The position numbers and the translations under genes are program-made. A stretch of DNA of 64,000 nt from Granulicella mallensis (GTDB lineage Bacteria > Acidobacteriota > Terriglobia > Terriglobales > Acidobacteriaceae), in the NCBI RefSeq assembly GCF_014203225.1, contig NZ_JACHIO010000003.1, positions 186,001 through 250,000 of the forward strand, given 5' to 3'. Positions 16,083 to 24,235 of the stretch are shown here, in pieces; the stretch's first letter is position 1; each line of letters begins with the position of its first letter. The notes under the pieces were generated by a model. The model was given only the letters and a program-made list of their open reading frames with translations, had not been told where the DNA came from and ran no database searches.

Positions 16083-17444
16083 ATGTTGCTGAAGAGAACG
16101 ATGCAAATCCGGTGGTCAAAAGCGATGGGGGTCGGACTGGCCCTGAGCCTTTGCGCCTGCGCCTCCGCGCAGATCTCGCTGACTTCGGCCGTGGATCTTG
16201 CGTTGCGCAGCAATCCCAAGGTTCTGGCAGCCCAGGCTTCTGTGACGAAGGCCGAGGCCGCACTCGCACAGACCCGTGATCCCTATATTCCCACTGTGGG
16301 CGTCGATGGTGGTTACGGCAAAGGCACAGGCGCTCCCTCCGGTCTGCCCACGGTCATCGCTCTCTCCAGCCGGTCCCTGCTCTTCAATTTTTCGCAGCAA
16401 GACTATGTTCGCGCAGCCACCTCAGGGCTACAGGCGGCGAACCTCTCCCTGCAGGAGACACGCGACCAGGTAGCGGAAGACGTCGTCGTCACTTATCTGA
16501 ACCTCGACAACGCACAACGGCGACAGGCCGCCCTGAATGAGGAATACGGGTTTGCTACGCGTTTGGTCACCATTGTCCAGACTCGTCTCAATGCAGGGCA
16601 GGACACGCCCATGGATCTCCTTCATGCGCGCCTGACCGCGTCCCAGATTCGCGAGTCGCAACTGCACACAGATGACGATGTCTCTGCCTTATCCGACCAC
16701 CTCGCTCGCCTGATCGGTCTGCCGGAGCGCCCGTTGGTCACGGTCCCGGATTCGATTCCCGCGATGCCGCCCATTGACATGTCCGCTAACAACGAGACGG
16801 ACAGCTTCGGTATCAAGGCCGCCTTCGCCAGCGCCAGGAGCAAGCAGGAGACGGCCTTTGGAGATTCCCGTTACCGTTTTCGGCCGCAGATAAGCTTCGG
16901 AGCGGACTACAGCCGTATCGATACCAGCGAGAGCGACTTCCTCGATTACTATCCGCAGTTCGGGGGCAAGAGCGACAATACATTCTCCGTCGAGATTCAA
17001 ATCACCCTCCCCATCTTTGACCGCAGCCACGAAGATCATGCACGAGAGACAGCCGCTGAGGCCCATCGTGCTCGCTTCGAAGCAGAGGATCAGCGCAATC
17101 AATTTATGGAAGGCCGCCTGAAGCTTCGGCACAGTCTGGCCGAGATCCAGGCGAGCAGTGAGACCGCCGAGATCCAGCGCGACATCGCGCAGGGGCAGCT
17201 CGATGCGATCCTCGTTCAGCTCAATGCTTCCTCAGGCGATCCCAACAAGCCGCAGATGACCCCCAAAGATGAGCAGAACGCCCGTCTCCAGGCCAGCCAG
17301 CGGTCGCTCGATCTGCTCAACGCTCAGTTGCAACTGAGGCAAGCCCAGGTTAATCTGCTGCGCCAGACGGGTCAACTCGATGAATGGCTAAAGATTCCCC
17401 TCACTCAACCGGCTGGTACCGTGATTAAGCCCTTAGCACACTAA
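16083..17444 (+). CDS. TolC-family outer-membrane efflux protein
   Basis: The start is placed at ATG 16083, preceded by AGGAGA. The 453-residue protein has a signal peptide ending at about CASAQ and the TolC duplicated helical-barrel pattern, with long amphipathic helices (AVDLALRSNPKVLAAQASVTKAEAALAQTRDPYIPTV near the N-terminus; a second half at about 245-420). It forms the outer-membrane exit duct for the adaptor encoded upstream. The substrate is unknown. Confidence 0.9.
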   Translation: MLLKRTMQIRWSKAMGVGLALSLCACASAQISLTSAVDLALRSNPKVLAAQASVTKAEAALAQTRDPYIPTVGVDGGYGKGTGAPSGLPTVIALSSRSLLFNFSQQDYVRAATSGLQAANLSLQETRDQVAEDVVVTYLNLDNAQRRQAALNEEYGFATRLVTIVQTRLNAGQDTPMDLLHARLTASQIRESQLHTDDDVSALSDHLARLIGLPERPLVTVPDSIPAMPPIDMSANNETDSFGIKAAFASARSKQETAFGDSRYRFRPQISFGADYSRIDTSESDFLDYYPQFGGKSDNTFSVEIQITLPIFDRSHEDHARETAAEAHRARFEAEDQRNQFMEGRLKLRHSLAEIQASSETAEIQRDIAQGQLDAILVQLNASSGDPNKPQMTPKDEQNARLQASQRSLDLLNAQLQLRQAQVNLLRQTGQLDEWLKIPLTQPAGTVIKPLAH

Positions 17445-17553
17445 CGCGGTGCATGCGTCTTTCCTTCAAGCCCTGCACCACACAGGGTGCCCCCTGTAAC
17501 ACAGGTTGAAGCAACATGAGAGTTTACAAAGTGGTAAAATTGACCCTATTGAT

Positions 17554-19032
17554 ATGCCACTGAAAACCCTGCTCCTGAACCCGCCTTCCTTTGAAAATTT
17601 TGATGGTGGCGCCAGCTCTCGCTGGCCGGCCACACGCGAGATCGAATCGTACTGGTACCCGGTCTGGCTCGCTTATCCGGCGGGAATGCTGGAAGGGTCA
17701 AAGCTCCTGGACGCTCCGCCTCATCACGTCTCGGCGGAGCAGACGATCGAAATCGCCAAGGACTATGAGTTTCTGGTGCTCTTCACCTCGACCGTAGGCT
17801 GGGCCGGCGATCATGGTTTGGCTCGCGCCATCAAGAAGGCCAATCCGACGATGAAGATCTGCTTCGTCGGGCCCCCGGTTACCACCGATCCGGACCGTGC
17901 GCTGAATGAGTGCGAAGTCCTCGACTTCATCTGCCGCCGCGAGTTCGACTTTTCGGTTGTGGAGTTTGCCAACGGCAAGCCACTGAATGAGATCCTCGGA
18001 ATCAGCTACAAGGACGCCAACGGCGTCATCCAGCACACCCCGGACCGCCCGCAGGTCGAAGACCTCGACGCGATGCCCTGGGCCACCAAGATCTACAAGC
18101 GCGACATGGACGTGACACGCTACAACGTGCCGTTCCTGCTGCACCCGTACATCTCGCTCTACTCGACGCGCGGCTGCCCGGCACAGTGCACCTTCTGCCT
18201 CTGGCCCCAGACCCTCTCGGGTCATGCGTGGCGCAAACGGTCCTCCGATGATGTGGCGGCCGAGATGGCCTGGGCGAAGCAGAACTTCCCCGACGTCAAG
18301 GAATTCTTCTTCGACGACGATACCTTCAACATTCAAAAGGTCCGCACCATCGAGCTTTGCGCGAAGCTGAAGCCGCTCGGCATCACCTGGAGCTGCACCT
18401 CGCGCGTTACCACCGACCGCGACACCCTCAAGGCCATGAAGGAAGCCGGCTGCCGCCTGCTGATCGTCGGCTTCGAGTCAGGCGATCCGCAGATCCTGAA
18501 GAACATCAAGAAGGGTGCAACCGTCGAACGTGCACGCGACTTCGTCAAGGATTGCCATGACCTCGGGCTGATCATCCATGCCGACTTCATTCTCGGCCTC
18601 CCGGGTGAGACCAAGGAGTCGATCTGGAACACGATAAACTTCGCCAAGCAGCTGGATTGCGAGACGATTCAGGTGTCGGTCGCTCACGCTTACCCTGGCA
18701 CGGAGTTCTACGACTACGCGAAGCGCAACGACTTCATCACCAACGAGAACATGGAAGACGGCGGCGGCCACCAGATGGCGCACATCGAGTACCCCGGTCT
18801 TCCGACCGAGTACGTGATGGAGATGGTTCACAAGTTCTACGATGAGTACTATTTCCGTCCCAAGGCCGCGTTCCGCGTGGTCTGGAAGGCCATCGTGAAC
18901 CGCGACGTGCCCCGTCTCTACGTCGAGGCCAAGAGCTTTATGAAGCTGCGCTCGCAGCGCAATAAGGCTGCTCGCGCCAAGAAGGAAGAGAACGCTCTGA
19001 AGCAGCAGGAGAGCGTGAGCATGAACGCGTAG
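17554..19032 (+). CDS. hpnJ: Hopanoid-associated radical SAM protein HpnJ
   Basis: The protein (492 residues from ATG 17554) shows the HpnJ features: the N-terminal LLLNPPSFENFDGGASSRWPATREIESYWYPVW stretch, a cobalamin-binding-like domain, and the radical SAM cluster CxxxCxxC (Cys208, Cys212, Cys215). HpnJ is implicated in forming the cyclitol ether head group of bacteriohopanetetrol, after HpnI and HpnK. A strong terminator follows the stop. hpnD lies about 1.2 kb downstream on the other strand; no hpnI, hpnK or shc is visible. The family call is confident, the reaction rests on published genetics of the family. Confidence 0.9.
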   Translation: MPLKTLLLNPPSFENFDGGASSRWPATREIESYWYPVWLAYPAGMLEGSKLLDAPPHHVSAEQTIEIAKDYEFLVLFTSTVGWAGDHGLARAIKKANPTMKICFVGPPVTTDPDRALNECEVLDFICRREFDFSVVEFANGKPLNEILGISYKDANGVIQHTPDRPQVEDLDAMPWATKIYKRDMDVTRYNVPFLLHPYISLYSTRGCPAQCTFCLWPQTLSGHAWRKRSSDDVAAEMAWAKQNFPDVKEFFFDDDTFNIQKVRTIELCAKLKPLGITWSCTSRVTTDRDTLKAMKEAGCRLLIVGFESGDPQILKNIKKGATVERARDFVKDCHDLGLIIHADFILGLPGETKESIWNTINFAKQLDCETIQVSVAHAYPGTEFYDYAKRNDFITNENMEDGGGHQMAHIEYPGLPTEYVMEMVHKFYDEYYFRPKAAFRVVWKAIVNRDVPRLYVEAKSFMKLRSQRNKAARAKKEENALKQQESVSMNA

Positions 19033-19051
19033 TTCGGCTCGAAGAAACAGG

Positions 19052-19085
19052 AGGCGGAGCATTCCTGCTCCGCCTTTCCTTTTTG
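19052..19085 (+). terminator. Rho-independent terminator after hpnJ
   Basis: A 10-bp perfect stem (AGGCGGAGCA at 19052-19061, TGCTCCGCCT at 19066-19075) with a TTCC loop is followed by a run ending in TTCCTTTTTG. It lies 19 bases after the hpnJ stop. Confidence 0.9.
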
Positions 19086-19115
19086 TTTGCGACCCAACGT
19101 TGATAGGGCACTCGT

Positions 19116-19544
19116 ATGAAGCACACACTCAAGCCATCACAGTACGCTGTCCTGATAGCGATTATGCTCACAGCGTCCGTAGGCGATTCCCTGTTGTCGC
19201 GGGGCATGGGACAGGTAGGACAGGTGGATCTGCATCACCTCGGGCTGCTCTGGCATGCGCTCTTCAATCCCTTTGTCGACGCCGGGATTGTGCTGCTGAT
19301 CGGCTTCTTTGCCTGCTACACGACAGCACTGAGCTGGGCCGATCTTACCTTTGTCATGCCGGCGACGGCGTTCGGCTACGTGGTCATTGCCCTTCTGGGA
19401 CGTTTCTGGCTGCATGAGCAGCTGTCCCCCACCCGGTGGGCCGGCATTCTGCTGATCGTCTGCGCTGTAGGCTTTGTCGCGGGCGGGCCGTCAAGGACCG
19501 AGCATCACGAGCTGGATACGATGGACTCCGGGGTGGGCCGCTAA
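19116..19544 (+). CDS. Small EmrE-like (DMT superfamily) membrane protein, subunit 1
   Basis: This 142-residue protein has four hydrophobic segments (about 10-30, 45-68, 72-98 and 104-124), with the SMR/EamA-half sequence pattern, including a short PTRWAGILLIVCAVGFVAG terminal helix. It begins 84 bases after hpnJ and overlaps the next gene's ATG by one base. Such half-size DMT proteins act as dimers: ArnE/ArnF flip undecaprenyl-linked aminoarabinose, EmrE exports drugs. The location after hpnJ suggests a lipid or head-group flippase, which is inferred. Confidence 0.8.
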   Translation: MKHTLKPSQYAVLIAIMLTASVGDSLLSRGMGQVGQVDLHHLGLLWHALFNPFVDAGIVLLIGFFACYTTALSWADLTFVMPATAFGYVVIALLGRFWLHEQLSPTRWAGILLIVCAVGFVAGGPSRTEHHELDTMDSGVGR

Positions 19545-19933
19545 TGCTTGCACCGCAGATCATACGAGTATGGGGTTCGATCTTCTTCGTCTCCGCGCTG
19601 GCCGTGGCGGGAGAGGTCCTGATCGCAGCGGGCATGCGCGAGCTTGGCGACCTGGATGACATTCGGGCAAAGAGTGGACTGGTTGGCACGATCAGGGCAG
19701 TGCTGACGAATGGGAAGTTTTTTATTGGGGCACTGTGCATGGCGCTCAACTTCTTTGCGATGCTGTTTGCCCTGAGCATCGCGGATTTGTCGCTGGCGGC
19801 GCCTGCCATTGCGTCTCTTACGTACATCGGTAATGCCATCGCAGCGAAGTGGTTCCTGCACGAAAAGGTGGACCGGCGGCGGTGGCTGGCCACTTGCTTT
19901 GTGGCTGTGGGTGTGGCGCTGATCGCGCATTGA
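19544..19933 (+). CDS. Small EmrE-like (DMT superfamily) membrane protein, subunit 2
   Basis: The 129-residue partner starts inside the stop codon of its neighbour (TAATG) and has four hydrophobic segments as well (about 8-30, 52-72, 76-98 and 108-128). It shares with the first subunit the terminal pattern AKWFLHEKVDRRRWLATCFVAVGVALIA, comparable to GRFWLHEQLSPTRWAGILLIVCAVGF. That resemblance supports a paired heterodimer rather than two independent pumps. Substrate unknown. Confidence 0.8.
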   Translation: MLAPQIIRVWGSIFFVSALAVAGEVLIAAGMRELGDLDDIRAKSGLVGTIRAVLTNGKFFIGALCMALNFFAMLFALSIADLSLAAPAIASLTYIGNAIAAKWFLHEKVDRRRWLATCFVAVGVALIAH

Positions 19934-19964
19934 AGCTGGATAGGTCTTGCTTTTAATTATTTGC

Positions 19965-20153
19965 TTTTCTGGTTTGTCATTCCGAGCGTAGCGAGCGAAC
20001 CTGCTGTCTCCCGTTCTTTGCCAGTGCCACGACAAATGTTGTGCGGCAGTTCAGACCGCGCTCCAGTTCCAGCTACATGTTTTCCAGGTGATCCGACCAA
20101 AGAACGGGAGACAGCAGGTTCGCTCGCTGCGCTCGGAATGACAAACCAGAAAA
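19965..20153. repeat. Intergenic inverted-repeat element with 56-bp arms
   Basis: Arms of about 56 bp at 19965-20020 and 20098-20153 are reverse complements with one mismatch (GTAGC against GCAGC), separated by 77 bp. The arm contains TCATTCCGAGCG. It lies between convergent genes (EmrE-like pair and hpnD) and could fold into a long hairpin, possibly acting as a bidirectional transcription block. A related fragment occurs at 10681-10724. Confidence 0.9.
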
Positions 20154-20235
20154 TCAAGGGCAAAAACAGATGCAGGTCCTGGTCCTTAACTAGCCTCTAC
20201 CCAGCGGCAACAAAGCTTGCAGCGTTCCCCAAGAT

Positions 20236-21183
20236 TCACGCCGAGCGGCGCGCCTTCATCGATTGCACCATGCCGACAAGGAGAATTCCGAGCTTCCGTG
20301 AAGTCGGCATCGAGACGCGTCCGCGGAAGACTGCCGTGGGCTCTTCGGCGATAAGGTTGAGCAGCCCGCGATAGATCCGCACCAGCACTCGCATGGCAGC
20401 ACGCGAATCCGGATCGAGCAGAGGGATCAACTCATCGGCGCTGCGATAGAGCGTCTGGGCGTGCTTCTCAAAGCCCCGCAATAGAGCAATGTCAGCCGGG
20501 CTTGACGCTTTCCCTTCAGTAACAGCCAACAGATGCTCGGGAGTAACACCGTGCTCGCTCAGCAGGTCGGCGGAGAGATAGATCCGCCCACGCTCCGCGT
20601 CTTCCTTTACATCGCGCAGGATGTTCGTAAGCTGAAAGGCAACGCCCGTGTCGATCGCGAGCTGTTCGGCACGGCGGTCCTTGTAGCCAAAGATACGAAT
20701 GCAAACGAGCCCGACGACCGAGGCTACGAGATAGCAGTAATGATGCAGCGCCGCAAAGTTGTCATAGACCTGTAGCGTGCGATCGAAACACCGGTGGTCC
20801 TGTACGACCAGAGTTGTGACTCCCTCGGGCTGCGGATTGAGGTCGAGGGTCGTGCCTGCAACCAGCTGTTCGAGAAGATCGTCGGGAATCTCAAAGCGCT
20901 GCTGCGTGTCTTTGAGAGCGAGAAACACCGGGTCGTTCGTCGGCGAGGTGCGCGACTCCCGCCAGGCGGCTGTCCATGCTGTCATGGCGTCGCGGCGAGC
21001 CTCCAGGGAGAGCGACTCGTCATCGGCGAGATCGTCGGCCTTGCGCATGAACGCATAGACCGCGCACATCGCGTCGGACTTGTGCTGCGGCAAGACGCGA
21101 AATGCGTAATAGAAGTTCTTGGCCTCGCGCTTGGCGATGTCGCGGCAAACCGCATAGGCCGCTGTAATCTCTGGTGTGCTCAC
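20236..21183 (-). CDS. hpnD: Presqualene diphosphate synthase HpnD
   Basis: This 315-residue protein belongs to the squalene/phytoene synthase family, and the HpnD member makes presqualene diphosphate from two farnesyl diphosphates on the HpnC/D/E route to squalene for hopanoids. The first aspartate-rich motif is at Asp50-Asp54 (DDLAD) and the second is NILRDVKED near 175-183, next to the conserved region QLTNILRDV. The GTG start at 21183 fits the family N-terminus (ITAAYAVCRDIAKREAKNFYYAF). Phytoene synthase (CrtB) is the main alternative, because the two are similar; the hpnJ neighbour favours HpnD. hpnC and hpnE are not visible here. Confidence 0.82.
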   Translation of the reverse strand: MSTPEITAAYAVCRDIAKREAKNFYYAFRVLPQHKSDAMCAVYAFMRKADDLADDESLSLEARRDAMTAWTAAWRESRTSPTNDPVFLALKDTQQRFEIPDDLLEQLVAGTTLDLNPQPEGVTTLVVQDHRCFDRTLQVYDNFAALHHYCYLVASVVGLVCIRIFGYKDRRAEQLAIDTGVAFQLTNILRDVKEDAERGRIYLSADLLSEHGVTPEHLLAVTEGKASSPADIALLRGFEKHAQTLYRSADELIPLLDPDSRAAMRVLVRIYRGLLNLIAEEPTAVFRGRVSMPTSRKLGILLVGMVQSMKARRSA

Positions 21184-21301
21184 TGGCTCAACTCCTTTGG
21201 GAACTTCCGCGCAGGCCGCAATATCGCGCCCGCCTTCCCTGACAACGCGCCGCCAGCAGGCGCAGCTTTGCGGCCTTCGTGACCACAGGACGTTGCACTC
21301 A

Positions 21302-22417
21302 TTACGCGCTCACCTTCTCTGCCGCAGCAAATGCTGGATGCAGCTCGTTCGCCGGACGACCGGGAAAGATCGCCGTCTTGATCTCGGGAACGATCCCCTC
21401 GGCCGGACGCACCAGCATGCGCGTAAAGACCTCCGGCACCTCATCGAGAGTAGCAGTACCGGTAAGGAAATCCTGGCACTGGAAGCGGCCCGAGCACAGC
21501 AGATCGAACGCCGCTCGCGCGGTAGAAGGCGTGTGATGAAAGCTCGCCTTGAGCGTGAGATCGGAGTAGTGCAGCAGGTTGGTATCGAACTGGACCGTCG
21601 TGCCTGCGGGAGGGCCGCCAAAGAGGTTGATCAGCCCGCCTTTGCGCGCCATCTGTGCTGCCCACTGCCAGGCCTCGGGCGTGGCGACGGCTTCGATCAC
21701 GATGTCCGCTCCCCGGCCCTCGGGCGTGAGTGCGCGAGCCGCGGCAATAGGGTCGGCGACATCGCCGATGCGCAAGACCTGCTCCGCGCCGAAGCGCTTC
21801 GCTGTATCTACCTGGTCCGAACGCTTGACTACCGCGATCACATACAGGCCTGCCAGCGACGCGGCATGAATGAACAACAGCCCGATGGGGCCAGCGCCCA
21901 GCACGATCACCGTCTGCCCGGCCTTTGCCTGCGACTCCTCAAGGCCGCGCATCACGCAGGCCAGCGGCTCGGTAAGCGCAGCGTGCTCGAACGGCATCGC
22001 CGCTGGAAGCTTGAGGGTGTTCTTCTCGACAATCCGCGCGGGAATGCCGATGAACTCGGCATAGGCCCCGTTGTTGAACAGCAGATCGTCACAGAGGTTC
22101 TGCTGGCCCTGGCGGCAGAAGAAACAGTCATCGCAGGGCGCGGAGTTGAGCGGAACGACGCGATCGCCGAGCGCGAAGGAGGTAACGCCCTCGCCCACTT
22201 CAACGACTGTCCCCGCCAGCTCATGGCCGAAGAGGCGGTTGAGCGTCAACATCTTCGCGTGATATCCGCGACGGAACACTTTGAGGTCTGTACCGCAGGT
22301 CAACGCGGCGTCTACCCGCAACACCAGTTCACCAGGGCCCGCTGTGGGCACAGGGACGCGCTCCATCCGGAGGTCTTCCCTGGCGTGCAGCACGGCAGCT
22401 TTCATGGTCTCGGCCAT
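21302..22417 (-). CDS. Zinc-dependent alcohol/sorbitol-type dehydrogenase
   Basis: This 371-residue medium-chain dehydrogenase carries catalytic zinc ligands Cys41 (CGTDL) and His65-Glu66, structural zinc cysteines at 95, 98, 101 and 109, and an NAD(P)-binding GAGPIG motif near 174. It is convergent in layout with the MlaE gene upstream (divergent starts) and lies 118 bases from hpnD in the same orientation. The start could be ATG 22417 (AGAAGG adjacent) or ATG 22405. Substrate unknown; an envelope-lipid or polyol role is only suggested by the neighbours. Confidence 0.85.
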   Translation of the reverse strand: MAETMKAAVLHAREDLRMERVPVPTAGPGELVLRVDAALTCGTDLKVFRRGYHAKMLTLNRLFGHELAGTVVEVGEGVTSFALGDRVVPLNSAPCDDCFFCRQGQQNLCDDLLFNNGAYAEFIGIPARIVEKNTLKLPAAMPFEHAALTEPLACVMRGLEESQAKAGQTVIVLGAGPIGLLFIHAASLAGLYVIAVVKRSDQVDTAKRFGAEQVLRIGDVADPIAAARALTPEGRGADIVIEAVATPEAWQWAAQMARKGGLINLFGGPPAGTTVQFDTNLLHYSDLTLKASFHHTPSTARAAFDLLCSGRFQCQDFLTGTATLDEVPEVFTRMLVRPAEGIVPEIKTAIFPGRPANELHPAFAAAEKVSA

Positions 22418-22585
22418 CCTTCTATTTTCTCATTTAAAGGAAATCTTTAATGCAGAGGGTACCGAGGTTTCATGAAGGTCAAGTGACGCAAGACCCCAGA
22501 GCCCTCTGCGTTAGAAATGTCTCTACTCAACTAGATGCTCGTAGGTCCGCTGACGCATCTGATAATCTGACCCACAGCGAACCGC

Positions 22586-23365
22586 ATGAAACTTGTCTCC
22601 CCAGGAGCCTTCGCGAAGAACATCGTTGCCTCGGTGCAGGAATACTCCTTGCTGTCCGGACGCGCGATCGGCAACCTCTTCACGAACCCGCGCTATATCG
22701 CCGACACCTTCACGCAGATGGACTCCATCGGCGTTGGGTCGCTTCCTATCGTCGTTCTGACAGGCTTTTTTACCGGCTGCGTTCTCGCCCTGCAGGCGGC
22801 TGTCTCGCTCAAAGAGTTCGGCGCCATCAATATGACCGGGAAGCTGGTCGCGCTTTCGATGGTCAAAGAGCTGGGCCCCGTGCTGACCGGGCTGATGGTC
22901 TCCGGCCGCAATGCCTCCGGCATGGCCAGCGAGCTGGGCTCGATGAAGGTGACCGAGCAGATCGACGCCATGCGCGCTCTGGGGACCGACCCGATTCGCA
23001 AGCTGGTAACACCGCGCCTGGTCGCGACGGTCTTCATGCTCTTCTTCCTGACCATCATCTCGGACGCCTGCGGCACAGGCGGCGGAGCCCTGGTGGCCGT
23101 CGTCCTGCTGCGCCTCAACGGTCCGGCCTTCTTCCACACGGCCTACATGTCGCTGGTCGGGGGTGACGTCGTAGAGGGCCTGGTCAAGCCGCTGTTTTCA
23201 GGCTTCATCATCGCGACCATCGGCTGCTACTACGGCCTCCGCACTACCGGAGGCACCCAGGGTGTCGGCAAAGCCACCACGCAGGCCGTCGTTGCCTCTT
23301 CTGTCCTGATCATTCTTGTCGATTTTCTCGTGACGCAGCTCATGATCGGGATCTTTGGAAGGTAA
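22586..23365 (+). CDS. MlaE/YrbE-type lipid ABC permease
   Basis: This 259-residue membrane protein is a clear MlaE-family permease. It contains the conserved ALQAAVSLKEFG segment, MVKELGPVLTGLMVSGRNASGMASELGSMKVTEQIDAMRALGTDP and five to six hydrophobic segments. MlaE moves phospholipids between inner and outer membranes together with MlaF and an MCE-domain protein. The gene is followed five bases later by the MlaF-like ATPase. No mlaD (MCE) or mlaB gene lies beside it in the window. Confidence 0.93.
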   Translation: MKLVSPGAFAKNIVASVQEYSLLSGRAIGNLFTNPRYIADTFTQMDSIGVGSLPIVVLTGFFTGCVLALQAAVSLKEFGAINMTGKLVALSMVKELGPVLTGLMVSGRNASGMASELGSMKVTEQIDAMRALGTDPIRKLVTPRLVATVFMLFFLTIISDACGTGGGALVAVVLLRLNGPAFFHTAYMSLVGGDVVEGLVKPLFSGFIIATIGCYYGLRTTGGTQGVGKATTQAVVASSVLIILVDFLVTQLMIGIFGR

Positions 23366-23370
23366 CGGCG

Positions 23371-24219
23371 ATGACCCTGCCCACACCTGATTTACAAGTC
23401 GCCGCACAGCCCTCGATCGAGATGCCGCCCGGCGCGGCGATCGTCGAGTTCAAAGACGTCTCCATCGGCTTCGAGCAAAACCACGTTCTGAAGAACATCT
23501 CATTCCGCGTCGAACGCGGCGAAACCCGCATCATCCTTGGCCCCGCGGGCGGTGGCAAAAGCACCTTGCTGAAGCTGGCGAATGGTTTGCTCAAGCCGGA
23601 CAGCGGAGAGATCTGGATCTTCGGCAAGCCGCTGTCCGGCATGTCCGAGCGCGAGATCTTCGAGCTGCGCGCGCATATCGGCATGGTGTTTCAGGAGAGT
23701 GCGCTCTTCGACTCCCTCACCGTCGAAGATAACGTGGCCTATCGCCTGCACGAAGAGCGCGTCCCCGAAGCTGAAGCCCACGACCGCGTCGTCGAGGCCC
23801 TGCGTTTCGTCGAGCTGGAGAAGGCCATCACCAAATTCCCGCCGGAGTTGAGCGGCGGCATGCGGCGGCGCGTCTCCATCGCACGAGCCATCATCAGCAA
23901 GCCCGACCTGATCCTCTACGACTCCCCTACCGGAGGCCTCGACCCCATCACCTCGACCACCATCATCGAGCTGGTAGTGAAGCAGCGAGACGTCTCCAAC
24001 ACGACCTCGCTGCTGATTACGCATCGGCTGCAGGATGCCTTTACGCTGGCAACCCATCGCTTCAGTCAGTCGACGGGCCATATGGAGCCCATTCCTGATG
24101 GCAAGCTCGATCCGGGCACGAAGTTTCTCGTGCTGAATGAAGGAAAGATCGTCTTCGACGGCACGACCCATGAGTTAACGCACACGCAGGACCCCTGGCT
24201 CAGGGCTTATCTGGAGTAG
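23371..24219 (+). CDS. MlaF-type ABC ATPase with unusual Walker B
   Basis: The 282-residue ATPase has Walker A GPAGGGKST (57-65), the signature LSGGMRRR (160-167), D-loop GGLDP and an H-loop His (about 218). In Walker B the residue after the conserved Asp184 is Ser185 (LILYDSP) where the catalytic glutamate normally stands (LILYDEP-type). The nucleotides at this position (gac tcc cct) read clearly. Such a change normally slows ATP hydrolysis, so either another residue compensates or the protein works in a switched-off or paired fashion. It is translationally coupled to the MlaE-like permease. Confidence 0.92.
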   Translation: MTLPTPDLQVAAQPSIEMPPGAAIVEFKDVSIGFEQNHVLKNISFRVERGETRIILGPAGGGKSTLLKLANGLLKPDSGEIWIFGKPLSGMSEREIFELRAHIGMVFQESALFDSLTVEDNVAYRLHEERVPEAEAHDRVVEALRFVELEKAITKFPPELSGGMRRRVSIARAIISKPDLILYDSPTGGLDPITSTTIIELVVKQRDVSNTTSLLITHRLQDAFTLATHRFSQSTGHMEPIPDGKLDPGTKFLVLNEGKIVFDGTTHELTHTQDPWLRAYLE

Positions 24220-24235
24220 CAGCGCTGCTCTGCTC

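Noticed and set aside
21176-22450. Plus-strand frame of 424 codons opposite the zinc dehydrogenase
   Set aside because: The dehydrogenase on the other strand has full zinc and NAD motifs. This frame has no recognisable domain.
22452-22509. Inverted repeat GCAGAGGG/CCCTCTGC between the dehydrogenase and MlaE genes
   Set aside because: Only 8 bp with about 40 bases between; not distinguishable from chance without comparison.
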